This document shows, in pieces, positions 49,589 through 60,727 of a stretch of 64,000 nt of DNA. Each line of letters starts with the position of its first letter. The first letter of the stretch is position 1. Under the pieces are notes generated by a model. That model saw only the letters and a list, made by a program, of their open reading frames with translations, was not told where the DNA came from and made no database searches. The position numbers were made by a program, and so were the translations under genes. Source of the DNA: Ursus arctos (lineage: Eukaryota; Chordata; Mammalia; Carnivora; Ursidae); contig NW_026622874.1 of assembly GCF_023065955.2 (NCBI RefSeq), forward strand, positions 22,625,772 through 22,689,771, read 5' to 3'.

Positions 49589-50033
49589 TTGATTATTTTA
49601 TAACAAATATAACTCATGGTTTAAAGGCATATGCCAGTTATTCTAAGCAGAGTTTGGTTTTTACAGATTTGTCTTCAGTGACTTTTTCCAGGTGATCCTA
49701 CCACTGAGCTCCTTTGTGGCTCCAGGTACAGAAGCAGGCTTCTCGTGGCCCTCTCCGTTGACTGTCTCTGGTGGTCGTAGGAAAGAACAATGGGAGCTTT
49801 GTAACTGGGGAGGCTGCTGGTTATGCTCCGGCCCTTTTTCCACGCTTAAGTGTACACATGGGTCATATCACTGTGTGGCACTGTCTTCGAGTCTTCGGCA
49901 CAGTATAGTAGAACCATTATAAGGCTTACGTAGGGATAATAGTAGGACTATTCTAAGGCTTGTTTCTGCACATTTCTTTAAATAATGTAACAACAGAGCA
50001 TACAGTTGAGTTAATGTCTGAAAAAGATTGATC

Positions 50034-50222
50034 AGGGTGCCTGGGTGGTGCAGTCAGTTAAGTGTCTGACTCTTGGTTTTGGCTCAGGTCATGATCTCAG
50101 GGTCATGGGATCGAACCCTAAGTGGGACTCTGTGATCAACATGGAGTCGGCTTAAGACTCTCTCTCTCCCCCTCTCCCTCTGCCCCTCCCCCACTCTTTC
50201 TCTCTCAAATAAATAATCATTC
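50034..50222 (+). mobile_element. Older carnivore tRNA-derived SINE
   Basis: Head GGGTGCCTGGGTGGTGCAGTC, body with CTCTGCCCCTCCC and a short AAATAAATAAT tail. Likely target-site duplication AAAAAGATTGAT before and AAAAATTGATT after. Confidence 0.92.
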
Positions 50223-51099
50223 AAAAATTGATTAACCTATAATATGGCTGTTTGTCCTATTCCCCAGTTACTATATTCTGAAGACGGTTCACTACATGTG
50301 TTTAAATTATAGCTATTATTCACCAGGAATTATGAAATGTGTCTCTTGTATATGTCTTGACATCTTTATTCTCAAAGGAGTGACTTGTTCATCTCACTGC
50401 ACTTATGCTGTGAACATATCAAAAATTACTGATTTTAAAAATTCTGAAATCCCTTAGGGACCTTCTAGATTTATTTAATAGTAATTTAATTATTTTAAGA
50501 ACTTTCCTGATTTTTTTCTCTTTTCAACTGAAATAGTAATATCCTCCTATAATAAAGATTCAAACAGGATGACTAGAAACACGATAAAAAGTAAATCTCC
50601 CTTCTACTCTATGCCACCCTCCGGAGACAACCAATGTTAGCAGCTTCTTGTACATTCTTCTAGAAACTTTCTATGCATGTACATATATTCTTTTAATGTT
50701 AATCCAAATATGAGTGTTTTATATGTCCTGTTCTGCATAAGTGTGATGTTTTAAAATCTATGTCTCTAATCCCAGCTTTTTAGAACTCTGCCAGCCCATA
50801 CTCATGCCCTGGATGGCTCAGTAAAAGCCAGTTTAACACAACACCCGTTCCAGATGGTTACTCTAAACACTTCCTTGATTACATTCATCCTGTTCTCTTG
50901 TCCTTGTGTCTCCGGCCCCTAGAAAATGTAGCCCTAAGCCCATTATAAACAAAACAACACTTTTTGAATGAAGTGTAATATGCATCCCCAAAGTGCTTAT
51001 ATCATAAATGTATAACTTTTCACAAACTGAACAAGCCTGTGACACCAGCACCTGCCTCGCCAGGCCTGCATTTGTACACAACAGTGATTGTTGGGGCCG

Positions 51100-52050
51100 A
51101 GTAGCCACTGTCCCCTGGCCTTTGTCCAGGCAGTCACATCCCCATCAGGCCCATCCTCTGTGCAATTTTTATTAGCCCCCGCCGTCTGGCTCTTTGATGT
51201 GGCTTGCCTGGCCCTTGTAGAAATTTGGGTGATGACCCTTACTCAGAAGCGTCAGGAGCCCTAAGACTCGAGCTTTCTAGAACGAGCAGGCTTGGCAAGC
51301 TGCCAGCGAATGACCTAGTGGTAAAAGATCATATTACTTTTCCCTCGGCTCTCCATTCCACTGGTAGAAAAGCTGTGTGTTAATGTTCATAAAAGTAAAA
51401 AAGAATCCCATTATAGGTAATAATTGAAAAGCCATGCAGAATGTAAATAGAGCGGCTGTAATTAATTCCTTGGAACATGCAGCTGTTCAGATCCAGGAAA
51501 ATGCAGTGTTTGTGGTTGGGGGCATTAGCCAAGTCTCTTGCATGAATTAAACCTTAGATCTGTCTGGAGGGTATTTCTTTTCCTCTCTAGGAGCACCATA
51601 CAGTAATCTTTTCAGACTTAGACTTCCAATAATAACTTCGTGACATCCTGCCAGGGCTGAACTTATGACTTCGTTAAACATCTCATTTAACTGCGGCAAC
51701 AATTGTTATTACTTTAGTTGTTTGTCAAATTCATCAAGCTGAAGACTGTCCCTGACTTGTTGGTTTGGCCAATGGGATTTCTTCCTCTGCAAACATAATG
51801 AAAGATAACCCCTTCCACCCCCCCACAAGAATTTCTGATTAATGTTTCAAGACCCCTTAGAAGATGTGCATTTTGGAAATATAAATAATAACATAAGTAA
51901 TGATCCTGGGCTGCATATGCCCTAAGAATATGGTGGAAGGCTGAGTGTGGGGCCGGGTCTGTTGTTAAAGCATTCTCATGAGTACCTGGTTTAAGTAATA
52001 AATTGGCTGCATTGGAAGAATTCTTTACCCTCTAGGTCGAATTATTTAAA
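51100..52050. other. Repeat-poor block in COLGALT2 intron 1
   Basis: About 950 bp with no recognisable transposon. Contains homeodomain-type AT motifs (GTAATTAATTCC near 51459). Coding potential is low. Possible regulatory DNA, see findings. Confidence 0.5.
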
Positions 52051-52109
52051 TGTCTATTGAAGGACTTGTCAGACTAGAGAGAGGAGGTTCCTTAAAATGC
52101 AACTTTTGC

Positions 52110-52490
52110 CACTTTGGCTGCTGTCATGGTCTCAATGTTTGTACCCCCTCCCCCCCCGTTCCCCTCATCCTGCCTCAAAATTCATGTGTTGAAATCCTAA
52201 ACTCCAAAGATGGTGGTATTATGAAGCGGGGCCTTTGGGAGGTGCTTAAGTCATATGGGTGGAGCTCTCATGAATGGGATTAATGCCCTTGGAATGAGAG
52301 GCTCCAGAGAGATTCCTTACCCCTTCCACCATGTGAGGACACAGAGAGAAGACTGCATTCTGGTCTTCACTGGAACCTGACCATGCTGGTATCCTGATCT
52401 TGAATGTCTAACTCCCAGAGCTATGAAAAACCTATTGTTTATAAGTCACCCAGTCTGTGGGTGTTCTTATAGCAGCCTAAGTCTGTTAGA
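52110..52490 (+). mobile_element. Ancient interspersed repeat (LTR or L1 3' type)
   Basis: Recognisable segments: AAAATTCATGTGTTGAAATCC, GGGCCTTTGGGAGGTGCTTA and CCTTCCACCATGTGAGGACA. These are common in mammalian genomes; I cannot fix the family name. Confidence 0.7.
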
Positions 52491-53527
52491 ACAGACGAAG
52501 ACAGCAGTCAAATACAAGAAAATCATGAAGGTAGCTAAAAGTGCCTACATTTTAGACAACAGGGAAGTAGGACTCTTTCTTTCCATTCCTCATTCTTTCA
52601 AGAGTGATCATATATATTTTGGAGGTGGGGAGGGGAGGGGGCTATGGCAAGCTTCCTATTCTCGTAGGAGTAGAGATGATTCTGAGAAAGGGGATATAAT
52701 GAAGTTACATTGATTGGCATTTTCCCTAAAAAGTCATGTTAAGGGAGAAATTTCTGCTTTTCAGGGTCTTGGGAAAGGCAACATTTTCTGGAGACTAAGA
52801 CTGGAACTGGGATGTCTGTGAGAAATGTGGTCGTGGACTTTTGGGGCTGTGGTGTTCCCGACATGGAGTCCCTTGCTGGACCACTGGACTGCTTTTTTAG
52901 TTTCTTGGTTTCCAGCCAGCCCCATAATCTGTTCAAGCTCCACACACCACAGTGATTATGGCTGAGACCCGCCAAGATAGTGGAAAGTTACTGCCAAGTG
53001 GAATCAGGAATTTTCATGTCATCACTACACCATTGAACAGTAAGCTTAATGCAGCCCCCATAGTACTGCATTCCCTCTGCTGGAAGCATGGGCTAGGTTG
53101 GGGGGAGAGCATTCAGTCAGACCATGTCTGGGGTTTGAGATGGATTCTATGGGGTTGGCATGGAAGGCTTGAAACAGCTGGCATACTAAAATATTTTAGA
53201 AAATTATAAATCTTTTTGCCTTTTCTCAGTCTTGCTAGACTTTAAGATTAATTGGGCACATTGATTTTCATCCTAGAAATTTTTCTTTATTGAGATAAAC
53301 TATGAATGTATAAAGCAATGGACTAAAAAAATATTATGTGCATCCTTTTACTTATTTGGCCATCACTGATGGTCTCTGTGGCTAAATCCAGGTGACCATG
53401 TTGAAATTAGTAGTTGAGGTGGCCTAAAAGTGACTCACCCCCACGGGTCAAGTTCATTGACCATGAGTGGACATGGCCCTCATCACTGTTCTGCAGACCT
53501 TTGGTTGAAGGCTGCTGGGCTTTAACT

Positions 53528-53700
53528 AGTGGTTCCTAAATACTGGTTCAGGGGCCACAACACCTAGGGATTTTAATAGTTACGTGGATTTCTGGGCCCC
53601 TTTACAACCATGTTCAATCAGATGCCCTGTGGGAGTGGCCTGGAATCTGTATCTTAAACCTGTATATAAATGATTTGGATGTATGTGTGGGTTTGGGAAT
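53528..53700 (+). mobile_element. MER5-like DNA transposon remnant
   Basis: Contains AGTGGTTCCTAAATACTGG at its start and a CCCTGTGGGAGTGGCCTGG segment, resembling the MER5/Charlie group. Diverged and probably incomplete. Confidence 0.65.
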
Positions 53701-55054
53701 TACAAGGGCTGAGCTCCCTCCCAGAAAGCCCTGGGTGGAGCGGGGGGGCCCTCCTGAAAGGACTGAAGGCTGTGTATCCGTCTAAGGCACAGGCCATATG
53801 ATTTTCAGAACTTGGAAAGTTGGCGTACTATGGAATCTTCGAAACTCAGGATCCAGATGCTTAAGCAATCAAGAGGGCCAAAGGGTTTTCTTATTAAGAG
53901 AAGTAGTAAAGTACAGGATTACAAGGGAGAGGCTCTGCCAGGTACGCATCCTTTGTGTTTTTTATTGAGTCAAGTGCATGTGGTCTCAGTCCCTCCAACA
54001 GTGGCTATTTTTAAACAAGTTATGTTTTGTTTTGTGTTTTAAAGGCAATGCCCCACGCTACCCACTCTACGGAGTGCCTTGCCCTGGGGCTCAGTATAAA
54101 ATGACACTCCTTCAGCCCCTTCTCTTTGTTCAGTGTCTCTCACATCTTGAGCTCATCAAGCATTTCGTTTCATAAAAGAAAAGACGTCTGCTGATGAACA
54201 TCTCTTAATAGAGTGGAGGGAAATCAAATCAGTGCATTTTCTTTCAATAAAAAGTGGTCATTTGAGCCACTTCAGTCCTCATATTCCCGAGGCTTGGTTC
54301 CTTTGTTGCTTGTGATTAATTTTCTTACCTTTGATTTTTTTCTTTGGCACATCATGAAAACCTCCTCCCCTCATTTGTGAAATGTATAAACCATCTGTGA
54401 AATTAGCCTGCTTCCAGTAGTTGGCCGTTCGGCCTTAATTATATGATATTATAAAGTCCCGAAGCCTGCGGTCTTCCTTACTTATGAAATTAAAATTTAA
54501 CTTTTTGGAAATTCACACAGTTCTCGTCCGCTGTACAGAGGATTGTTCTGAGTTGGGCGCTGCTGCGCAAAGTTATGTGCGAACATCGTGGAGCTGCATT
54601 ATCATAAGCGCACCCACAGGCAGCCTTCTCTGGGGAAGATCTCAACTCAGTTTCTAAACTCCTGCTGTTCCACATCCTTGTTTTACTGTGTTCTTTTGGT
54701 GATAGGTCTATGAAAAATTCCATTGTAAAAGTTCTCAAATTACGCATCCATTTTCTTTTTTAGTCCTTTTTCTTCTCAAAGATGTGAGCTGTGTTCTATC
54801 ATTTAGTGCTTCCCACCGAGAAATAACAGTCATCTGGGAGGAAGGTGTGGCTTGCTGTACCTGGGTGTCTCCGGGACAGTTGCCCCAGCCAAGAGCAGCC
54901 TCGTCCGTTTTTCCCGCGGTGGGCATATATCATTGTTTTGTTACTTGTGTTGCCTCGTGAAAGGGCTAGAGGTGTTGCTTATGCTGTGTCATTTTGTACA
55001 AGCCCTTTATTCTCTCTGGGCCTCAGTTTCCTCTCCTGTAACAAAAGAGGAATT

Positions 55055-55465
55055 TGCTAGAATTGTGCTTCTCAAATGTGGCTGCTTATTAGAATCATTT
55101 GCTGAAGTCTGAAAAGACACTGATGCCCAGGCCCCACCCCCAGACCATTCAAGTCTGAATTTCTGGGGTAGGATCGGGGCAAGTGACATATTTTAAAAAC
55201 TTCCCGGGGCGCCTGGGTGGTGCAGTCGTTAAGCATCTGCCTTCAGCTCAGGGCGTGATCCCAGCGTTCTGGGATCGAGTCCCACATCAGGCTCCTCCGA
55301 TAGGAGCCTGCTTCTTCCTCTCCCACTCCCCCTGCTTATGTTCCCTCTCTCGCTGGCTGTCTCTCTCCATCAAATTAATAAATAAAATCTTTAAAACAAA
55401 CAAACAAACAAACAAACAAACACTTCCCAAGGGGCGGCAACATGCTGCCAGGCTTGAGAACCTTC
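55055..55465 (+). mobile_element. MER5A-like DNA transposon split by a SINE
   Basis: Left part starts near GTGCTTCTCAAATGTGGCTG and contains GATGCCCAGGCCCCACCCC. The right part, beyond the SINE, ends CAGGCTTGAGAACC, the inverse of the left end. A short MIR-like piece precedes it (about 54980-55050). Confidence 0.8.
55206..55421 (+). mobile_element. Carnivore SINE inserted in a MER5-like element
   Basis: Head GGGGCGCCTGGGTGGTGCAG and the body form ending CTCTCGCTGGCTGTCTCTC. The tail is an expanded (ACAA)n microsatellite. Short target-site duplication ACTTCCC at 55199-55205 and 55422-55428. It splits an older DNA transposon remnant. Confidence 0.95.
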
Positions 55466-57179
55466 GGATGCGAAGTTTTCTGGAATCCCTTCCTGATCTG
55501 ACAGTAGTATGCCCTTCATGGGAGTGACCATATCCGGAGAACATTCGCGAATCGTAGCTCTGCACAATTGGTGTTTTCTGGACCCTCTGCCTCAACTCAG
55601 ATCTTTTTGGGGTAGCCTAAAAAGAAAAAATCTAAGTCTTCTCTGAAGCTCATTGTATTTCACCCTGTTGTATAGTGTGCCCAAAGGTGTTCACTGAGAG
55701 TGTGGTCTCCTGCAGAGGACAGTTGCTACGGGATGACCGAGCTGCCAAGGGACAGCAACAAGACGGCTGGCTTTGCAGGGACACGCACTGGAGCTTCTCA
55801 CGAAGGGACCGTGTGCACCAGGTGCAGAGACAGCCGCAGCCCAGGGCTTCCTGCCCGTGGCGCACAGATGCTGTCCCTTGGCGAAGGGAGCTGCATATAT
55901 CAAGGCTTCTAGGCACATCTTGCCAAGCTCCGGCCGCTCAGGATTCCTTCCCGCAGTATGTGTTTTGGTGTGTTGCCAGGCCTTGCTTTTAGGCATTCTG
56001 TTTCATACTGTGCAGGGCTTCTAATCATCTCTGGGTATTGAATTTCTGATGTTACTTTTAATGGCTTTGGATTTTCGCTGCTTTTGTTTCTCGATTTGCA
56101 TGAACAGTGCTGCCTCTGTCCAGTGGTCTTGACTCAGCTCCAAAGCCTCGCCCGGGCATCAAAGACACACTGGATCCTCATTTCTTAGGCATCAGCTTCC
56201 AGCAGCGCCAGCAGGTGACCGAAGGTTACAGCCCCACTTCTGGGCCAGTCTTCTGTCTCCCAAAGAAAATTAGATTCTGCCGAGTCCCCTTTGATAATGG
56301 TGCTGAATCTTAATAGCTTTTCCTAAGGCCTGTGCCAATCCTAGTGAACTGAAGGAGAAGTGCCAGCATTTGTCTGAAGAGGAAAGGATAGGAACTCACT
56401 AATATTGATGGGACTCCCCCCCCCCCCCCGCCATGAAAGGTAGATTATTAAGGATCCCTCTGGGAAACACCGAAGCCCCAGGTGCACTGGCCAGTCGTCA
56501 CTGATGTTGGCATGGTAAAGGCCAAACCCTCCTTTTCCCATGCATCTTACCAAAATAAAGGCAGTATTTGGACTCTCAGTTATCCGTGATGGGATTATCT
56601 CTATGTTGGATATACCGAGGCCAGTTTTTGATAACAGGTCAGTTTGGTACAATCCACCAACACACCCTTTTGTCGTGTCTCTCTCTGTGCTGCCCAGGAG
56701 TTGCGTGTTTAGACAACAGAGAGTAAATTTGTATGTCAGCTCAGAAAATAAGTAGGAAGGTATTCTGGCACATTCCACACAAGGCATTCCAATAGCAGTC
56801 GTATCTGGCCTCTTAGCTGTTTGCTCTTTTTGTGCTGTCTGTGCCATGCCCTGCCATATTTTCAAATTTTCATGAATTCTTTGTGTTGCCTTGGTCTCTT
56901 CATCTATATAATAAGTGCTGGATAGCCTCATCTTGAAGAGCTTTTCTAGGTACAGCCTGCTAGGTATTTGTAGTTCTACCACTGACACCACGTAAAATGA
57001 AGTAACTTACTCTGTTGCCAAACTACTAGGGATGCCATTTGAGTCTTCGTTTCTTTATTTGTACTTATATTTTACTTATTCAGTAGTTTTGACTTATCTG
57101 TGTCTCATATCCTTGGTGCACAGACTGATGGTTTGTCGTTACATGAAATTATAAAATTAAAAAAAGTGTTTGCCCTTTG

Positions 57180-57595
57180 TGATGGCTAATTTATATATCA
57201 ACCTGGCTGGACCATGGTGCCTGGATAGATGGTCAGACATTATTCTGGATGTTTCCAAGAGGCTGTTTTTAGATGAGATTTACGTTTAAATTAGTGAACT
57301 TTGAATAAAAGTTGCCTTTCAGTTGCCTTCCATAATGTGGGTGGGCCTCATCCAATCAGTTGAAGGTATGAATAAACAAAAGACTGACCACCGCGACCAA
57401 GAAGGAATTGTGCTTGTTATTAAACTGACTTTGGACTTGAACTGCAACATTGGCTCCTTCCTGATTTTCCAGCCTGCTGGCCCATCACAGGAACTTTGAA
57501 CTTGCCAATCTCCACCATTGCTAGGAATTGTGAGCCAATTCCTTAAAATCTCTCTGCCATACATACATATATATATGAACTTTGACTAATATAAC
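57180..57595 (+). mobile_element. Ancient interspersed repeat, same family as 35850-36305
   Basis: Begins GTGATGGCTAATTTATATAT and contains ATGTGGGTGGGCCTCATCC and AATCAGTTGAAGG. The element at 35850-36305 is in the opposite orientation. Confidence 0.75.
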
Positions 57596-59899
57596 CTCTA
57601 ATCTGAAAGAAAATACCATCTCATTATGAACAACAACAGCTAAAATAAGAACCACGATAAGAAGGAAAGGAACCCAGAAAATTATGTCAGAAGAGATTGC
57701 TCCCAGCCTGAATGCGGGGAAATCAGTGCTGTGGGTGCTTGGGGTGGAGTATTTGTGGCATGAGTATCCATATTGCAAATGTTTCATTAAATTTGCCTTT
57801 TCTCATGCTTGCAAAAATAAGTAAGTTCAAGTCTGCCCTAGAATGTCCCCCGATTTTGGAAAAGCCAAAAATGGGAGTTTGACATTTGCCGTCATGATGG
57901 GAAACAATAATATTTATTTTTGCAGAGGCTTCTGGCCGGCCTACGAGCCTGTGTATTTTTCTCAGTCTATCATGTGACGAAAGTTGCTTTAAAGCACAAC
58001 TTGGGAGCTTGGGAGAACCTGCTGGTTGGAGACCAAGTTTCACCAGGCTATGGGATTATTGCACGGAAGTGTTAGCTCTTCCCCAGGGAGAGGTTTTACT
58101 GCACAGTGGTGTCATTGTGTGGCAGAGATGCTGAAGATTGCTCTGCATTGATGTCTTCTGAGGCCAGGAACATGAGTACCCGTGAAAAGCGCCTGTAACA
58201 TGAAGCTGGGTGGGGCCGTGTCCTTCCCTGCCGCTGCTAGAGTATAAGGGCCCCAGAATAAGTGAGGGGAGTGGACTGGACCCAGGGGAGACAGAATTCC
58301 TTGTCTCCGATTTTGAATATATACGCTACAGAAAGATAAAATCAAGAAGGTGAAAAAAATTTTTTTTTTCTAAGAATGTTCCCACTGGTGATTCTTTGAC
58401 TTAACGTTCTTGGGGTTTAGTCTCTAAAATCAAACTCTTTTCGGAGCTATAGCCAGCAAACAAAAAAGCAAAACCTTCCGCTGGATCAGAATTATCTTAA
58501 GAAAGCATGGTTCTTTGGATGCCTCTCTCAGCTCTTTCTGATCTTGGCTACTCAGTTGATACCCTCAAACTGTAAGCTAGCTGCCCCGGTTCCCTACAAT
58601 TTAGTGCCAGCTGTTTTGAGCCTCTGAAGTAGATACATCTCTCCTAGGATACCTTAGTAACACTGGGGCTCGGGCCCAGTAGCATAAAATGCCCTAATAA
58701 GCTTTTCTTCTGATATAACAGTAAATGTGATTTTAAGGGACAGAGGGTGAAACAATTTCTGCCCTGAAGTCAAGTGGATTTTGAAGCTTTTCCTCTTGTC
58801 TATGTAATAAGGTATCTGAGATTTGGTGCTGCTTCCCCTAATCTGTGTATCAGCCATCAAGTTTTAGAAAATAAATTGCATTGACATTCTGTAGCTTTGA
58901 ACTAGAAAGCAAATAGTTTCCCTAAAGGGAATACTTAATCTTTTGGATGTCAAAGGAGCAGAAGATAAATAAACCATGGTCTGCGTTTCACCTTCTGAAA
59001 CCATTTCTCTGTCCCAGGTTTTTGCAGTTCTCATTCTAATTAATCCTCCCTGCTTTTACTCCTACTCTTACCAATGTGGTGCCTTTCATGCCATTTTCTC
59101 TTCTCCCGTTCTTTCCTTTTTAGTTTTTCAAGAGGCATTTTTCTAGGTAGGTTTTTGCTAATTTATTGATGAATTGCTCCTGTTTATTTATGGATAGAGT
59201 TGGTGGTACTAGAAACTCAGGTATCTTATCTGAAATAATTAGAAGAAGCTATTCTTCATATCCCCCTGTAAAAAATGATAAGGACTTGACAGAATCCAGA
59301 CAGGTTAATTCTCGTTTTGAGCAACTTTAAAAAAAAATTGTTTGCCTTCCTTGGCCTTTGATCCCTGAAAAGACCAAGGTTACACATGGCTACAGTCTGT
59401 AGTTAATTTCACCCTGGGTGGTAAAATAAGACACTATGGTTTCCAGACCCCTGAACAATCAACTGTTAACAAGTGAGCTCATTTTTGGTAGAAGAATCGC
59501 ATATGTCATTGTCTTAGAAGAGACATGGGCTGCAGATCCTGTCTGGGGACCTGCTTCCACAGACTTGTTTGAACTCTTCCCAGCTTAATTTGAACTTGGC
59601 CTTCCTCTTGCTTTTACATTTCAAAGAGCTTGAGTGAGGCACACCCACAACCAAGCAGACAGTAAAACAAAACCCAGTAACCTGTTGTGAAACGAAAAGT
59701 GAGAGGGACAGCAGTTGTTATTTTATGATTCTTTTCATTTAATTCTGTCACTGAGAAGAAACTCATACTTTTTTCAGGGTCCATAGAAAAGTAGAAAACC
59801 GTGATTATGTCTTTAAAAGTACTGTTTAAATTGAAGTCTTATGTAAAAATATGAGGTGCATGGATATTTTGTTACCTTAACTTAAATGCCTGCTTTTTT

Positions 59900-60104
59900 T
59901 CTTAAAGATCTTATTTTTTTTTGAGAGAGAGAGAGTGAGAGAGAGAGAATGAGCATGATCGGGGAGGAGGCGCAGAAGGAGAGGGAGAAGCAGACTCCCT
60001 GCTGAACAGGAAGCCCGATGCAGGACTTAATCCCAGGACCCCGGCCAGGATCATGACTTGAGCTGAAGGCAGATGCTTAACCAACTGAGCCACCCAGGCA
60101 CTCC
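59900..60104 (-). mobile_element. Older carnivore tRNA-derived SINE
   Basis: Reverse-oriented SINE with a GAGA-rich body and a reversed head ending CCACCCAGGCACTCC. Diverged target-site duplication: TAAATGCCTGCTTTTTT (59883-59899) and TAAAGGCCTGCGTTTTT (60105-60121). Confidence 0.93.
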
Positions 60105-60119
60105 TAAAGGCCTGCGTTT

Positions 60120-60525
60120 TTAATAGTATACTGGAACCAGCAGGATGGTAACCAAACTCCATGATGGCCCCAAATGATCCTTGCCTCCTGGTGGTCAGCC
60201 CTTCAGTCGTCTTCTCCCATGCTGAATCATGTGACCAAAAAGCACAGGTGGCTGTTGAGTGTGTGACTCTCAAAGACCAATCATAAGAGGGGTTGCCTTT
60301 TCTGTCATGGCCTCATGGATTGCCTGCTCCCTGCCATGAGGACTCTGAAAGAGTCCCAAGAAGAAGCCCATGTGAGGAGGAAGTAAGGCCCATAACCAAC
60401 AGCCAGCACCATCTTGCTGCCATGTGAGTGATTTACCTAGGAAGTGGATCTTCCAGCCCAATCTGACTTTCAGATGCCATCTAAGAGGAGCTCATGAGAG
60501 ACTCCAAGTAAGAATGTCATAAACG
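60120..60525 (+). mobile_element. MaLR-type (MLT1-like) LTR remnant
   Basis: Contains CAACAGCCAGCACCATCTTG, CCATGTGAGTGA and a GTGGATCTTCCAGCCC segment shared with MLT1 LTRs. Its 3' part is cut by the young SINE at 60526; the reverse-strand ORFs here are not genes. Confidence 0.72.
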
Positions 60526-60727
60526 GGGGCGCCTGGGTGGCACAGCGGTTAAGCGTCTGCCTTCGGCTCAGGGCGTGATCCCGGCGATCTGGGGTCGAGT
60601 CCCACATCAGGCTCCTCTGCTATGAGCCTGCTTCTTCCTCTCCCACTCCCCCTGCTTGTTCCCTCTCTCGCTGGCTGTCTCTATCTCTGTCAAATAAATA
60701 AAATCTTTAAAAAAAAAAAAAAAAAAA
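60526..60727 (+). mobile_element. Young carnivore SINE inserted in an LTR remnant
   Basis: Head GGGGCGCCTGGGTGGCACAG with a clean, long A tail. Perfect target-site duplication AAGAATGTCATAAACG at 60510-60525 and 60728-60743, so likely one of the younger copies here. Confidence 0.96.

Noticed and set aside
59911..60461. Reverse ORFs of 120 and 63 codons
   Set aside because: Explained by a SINE and an LTR remnant.
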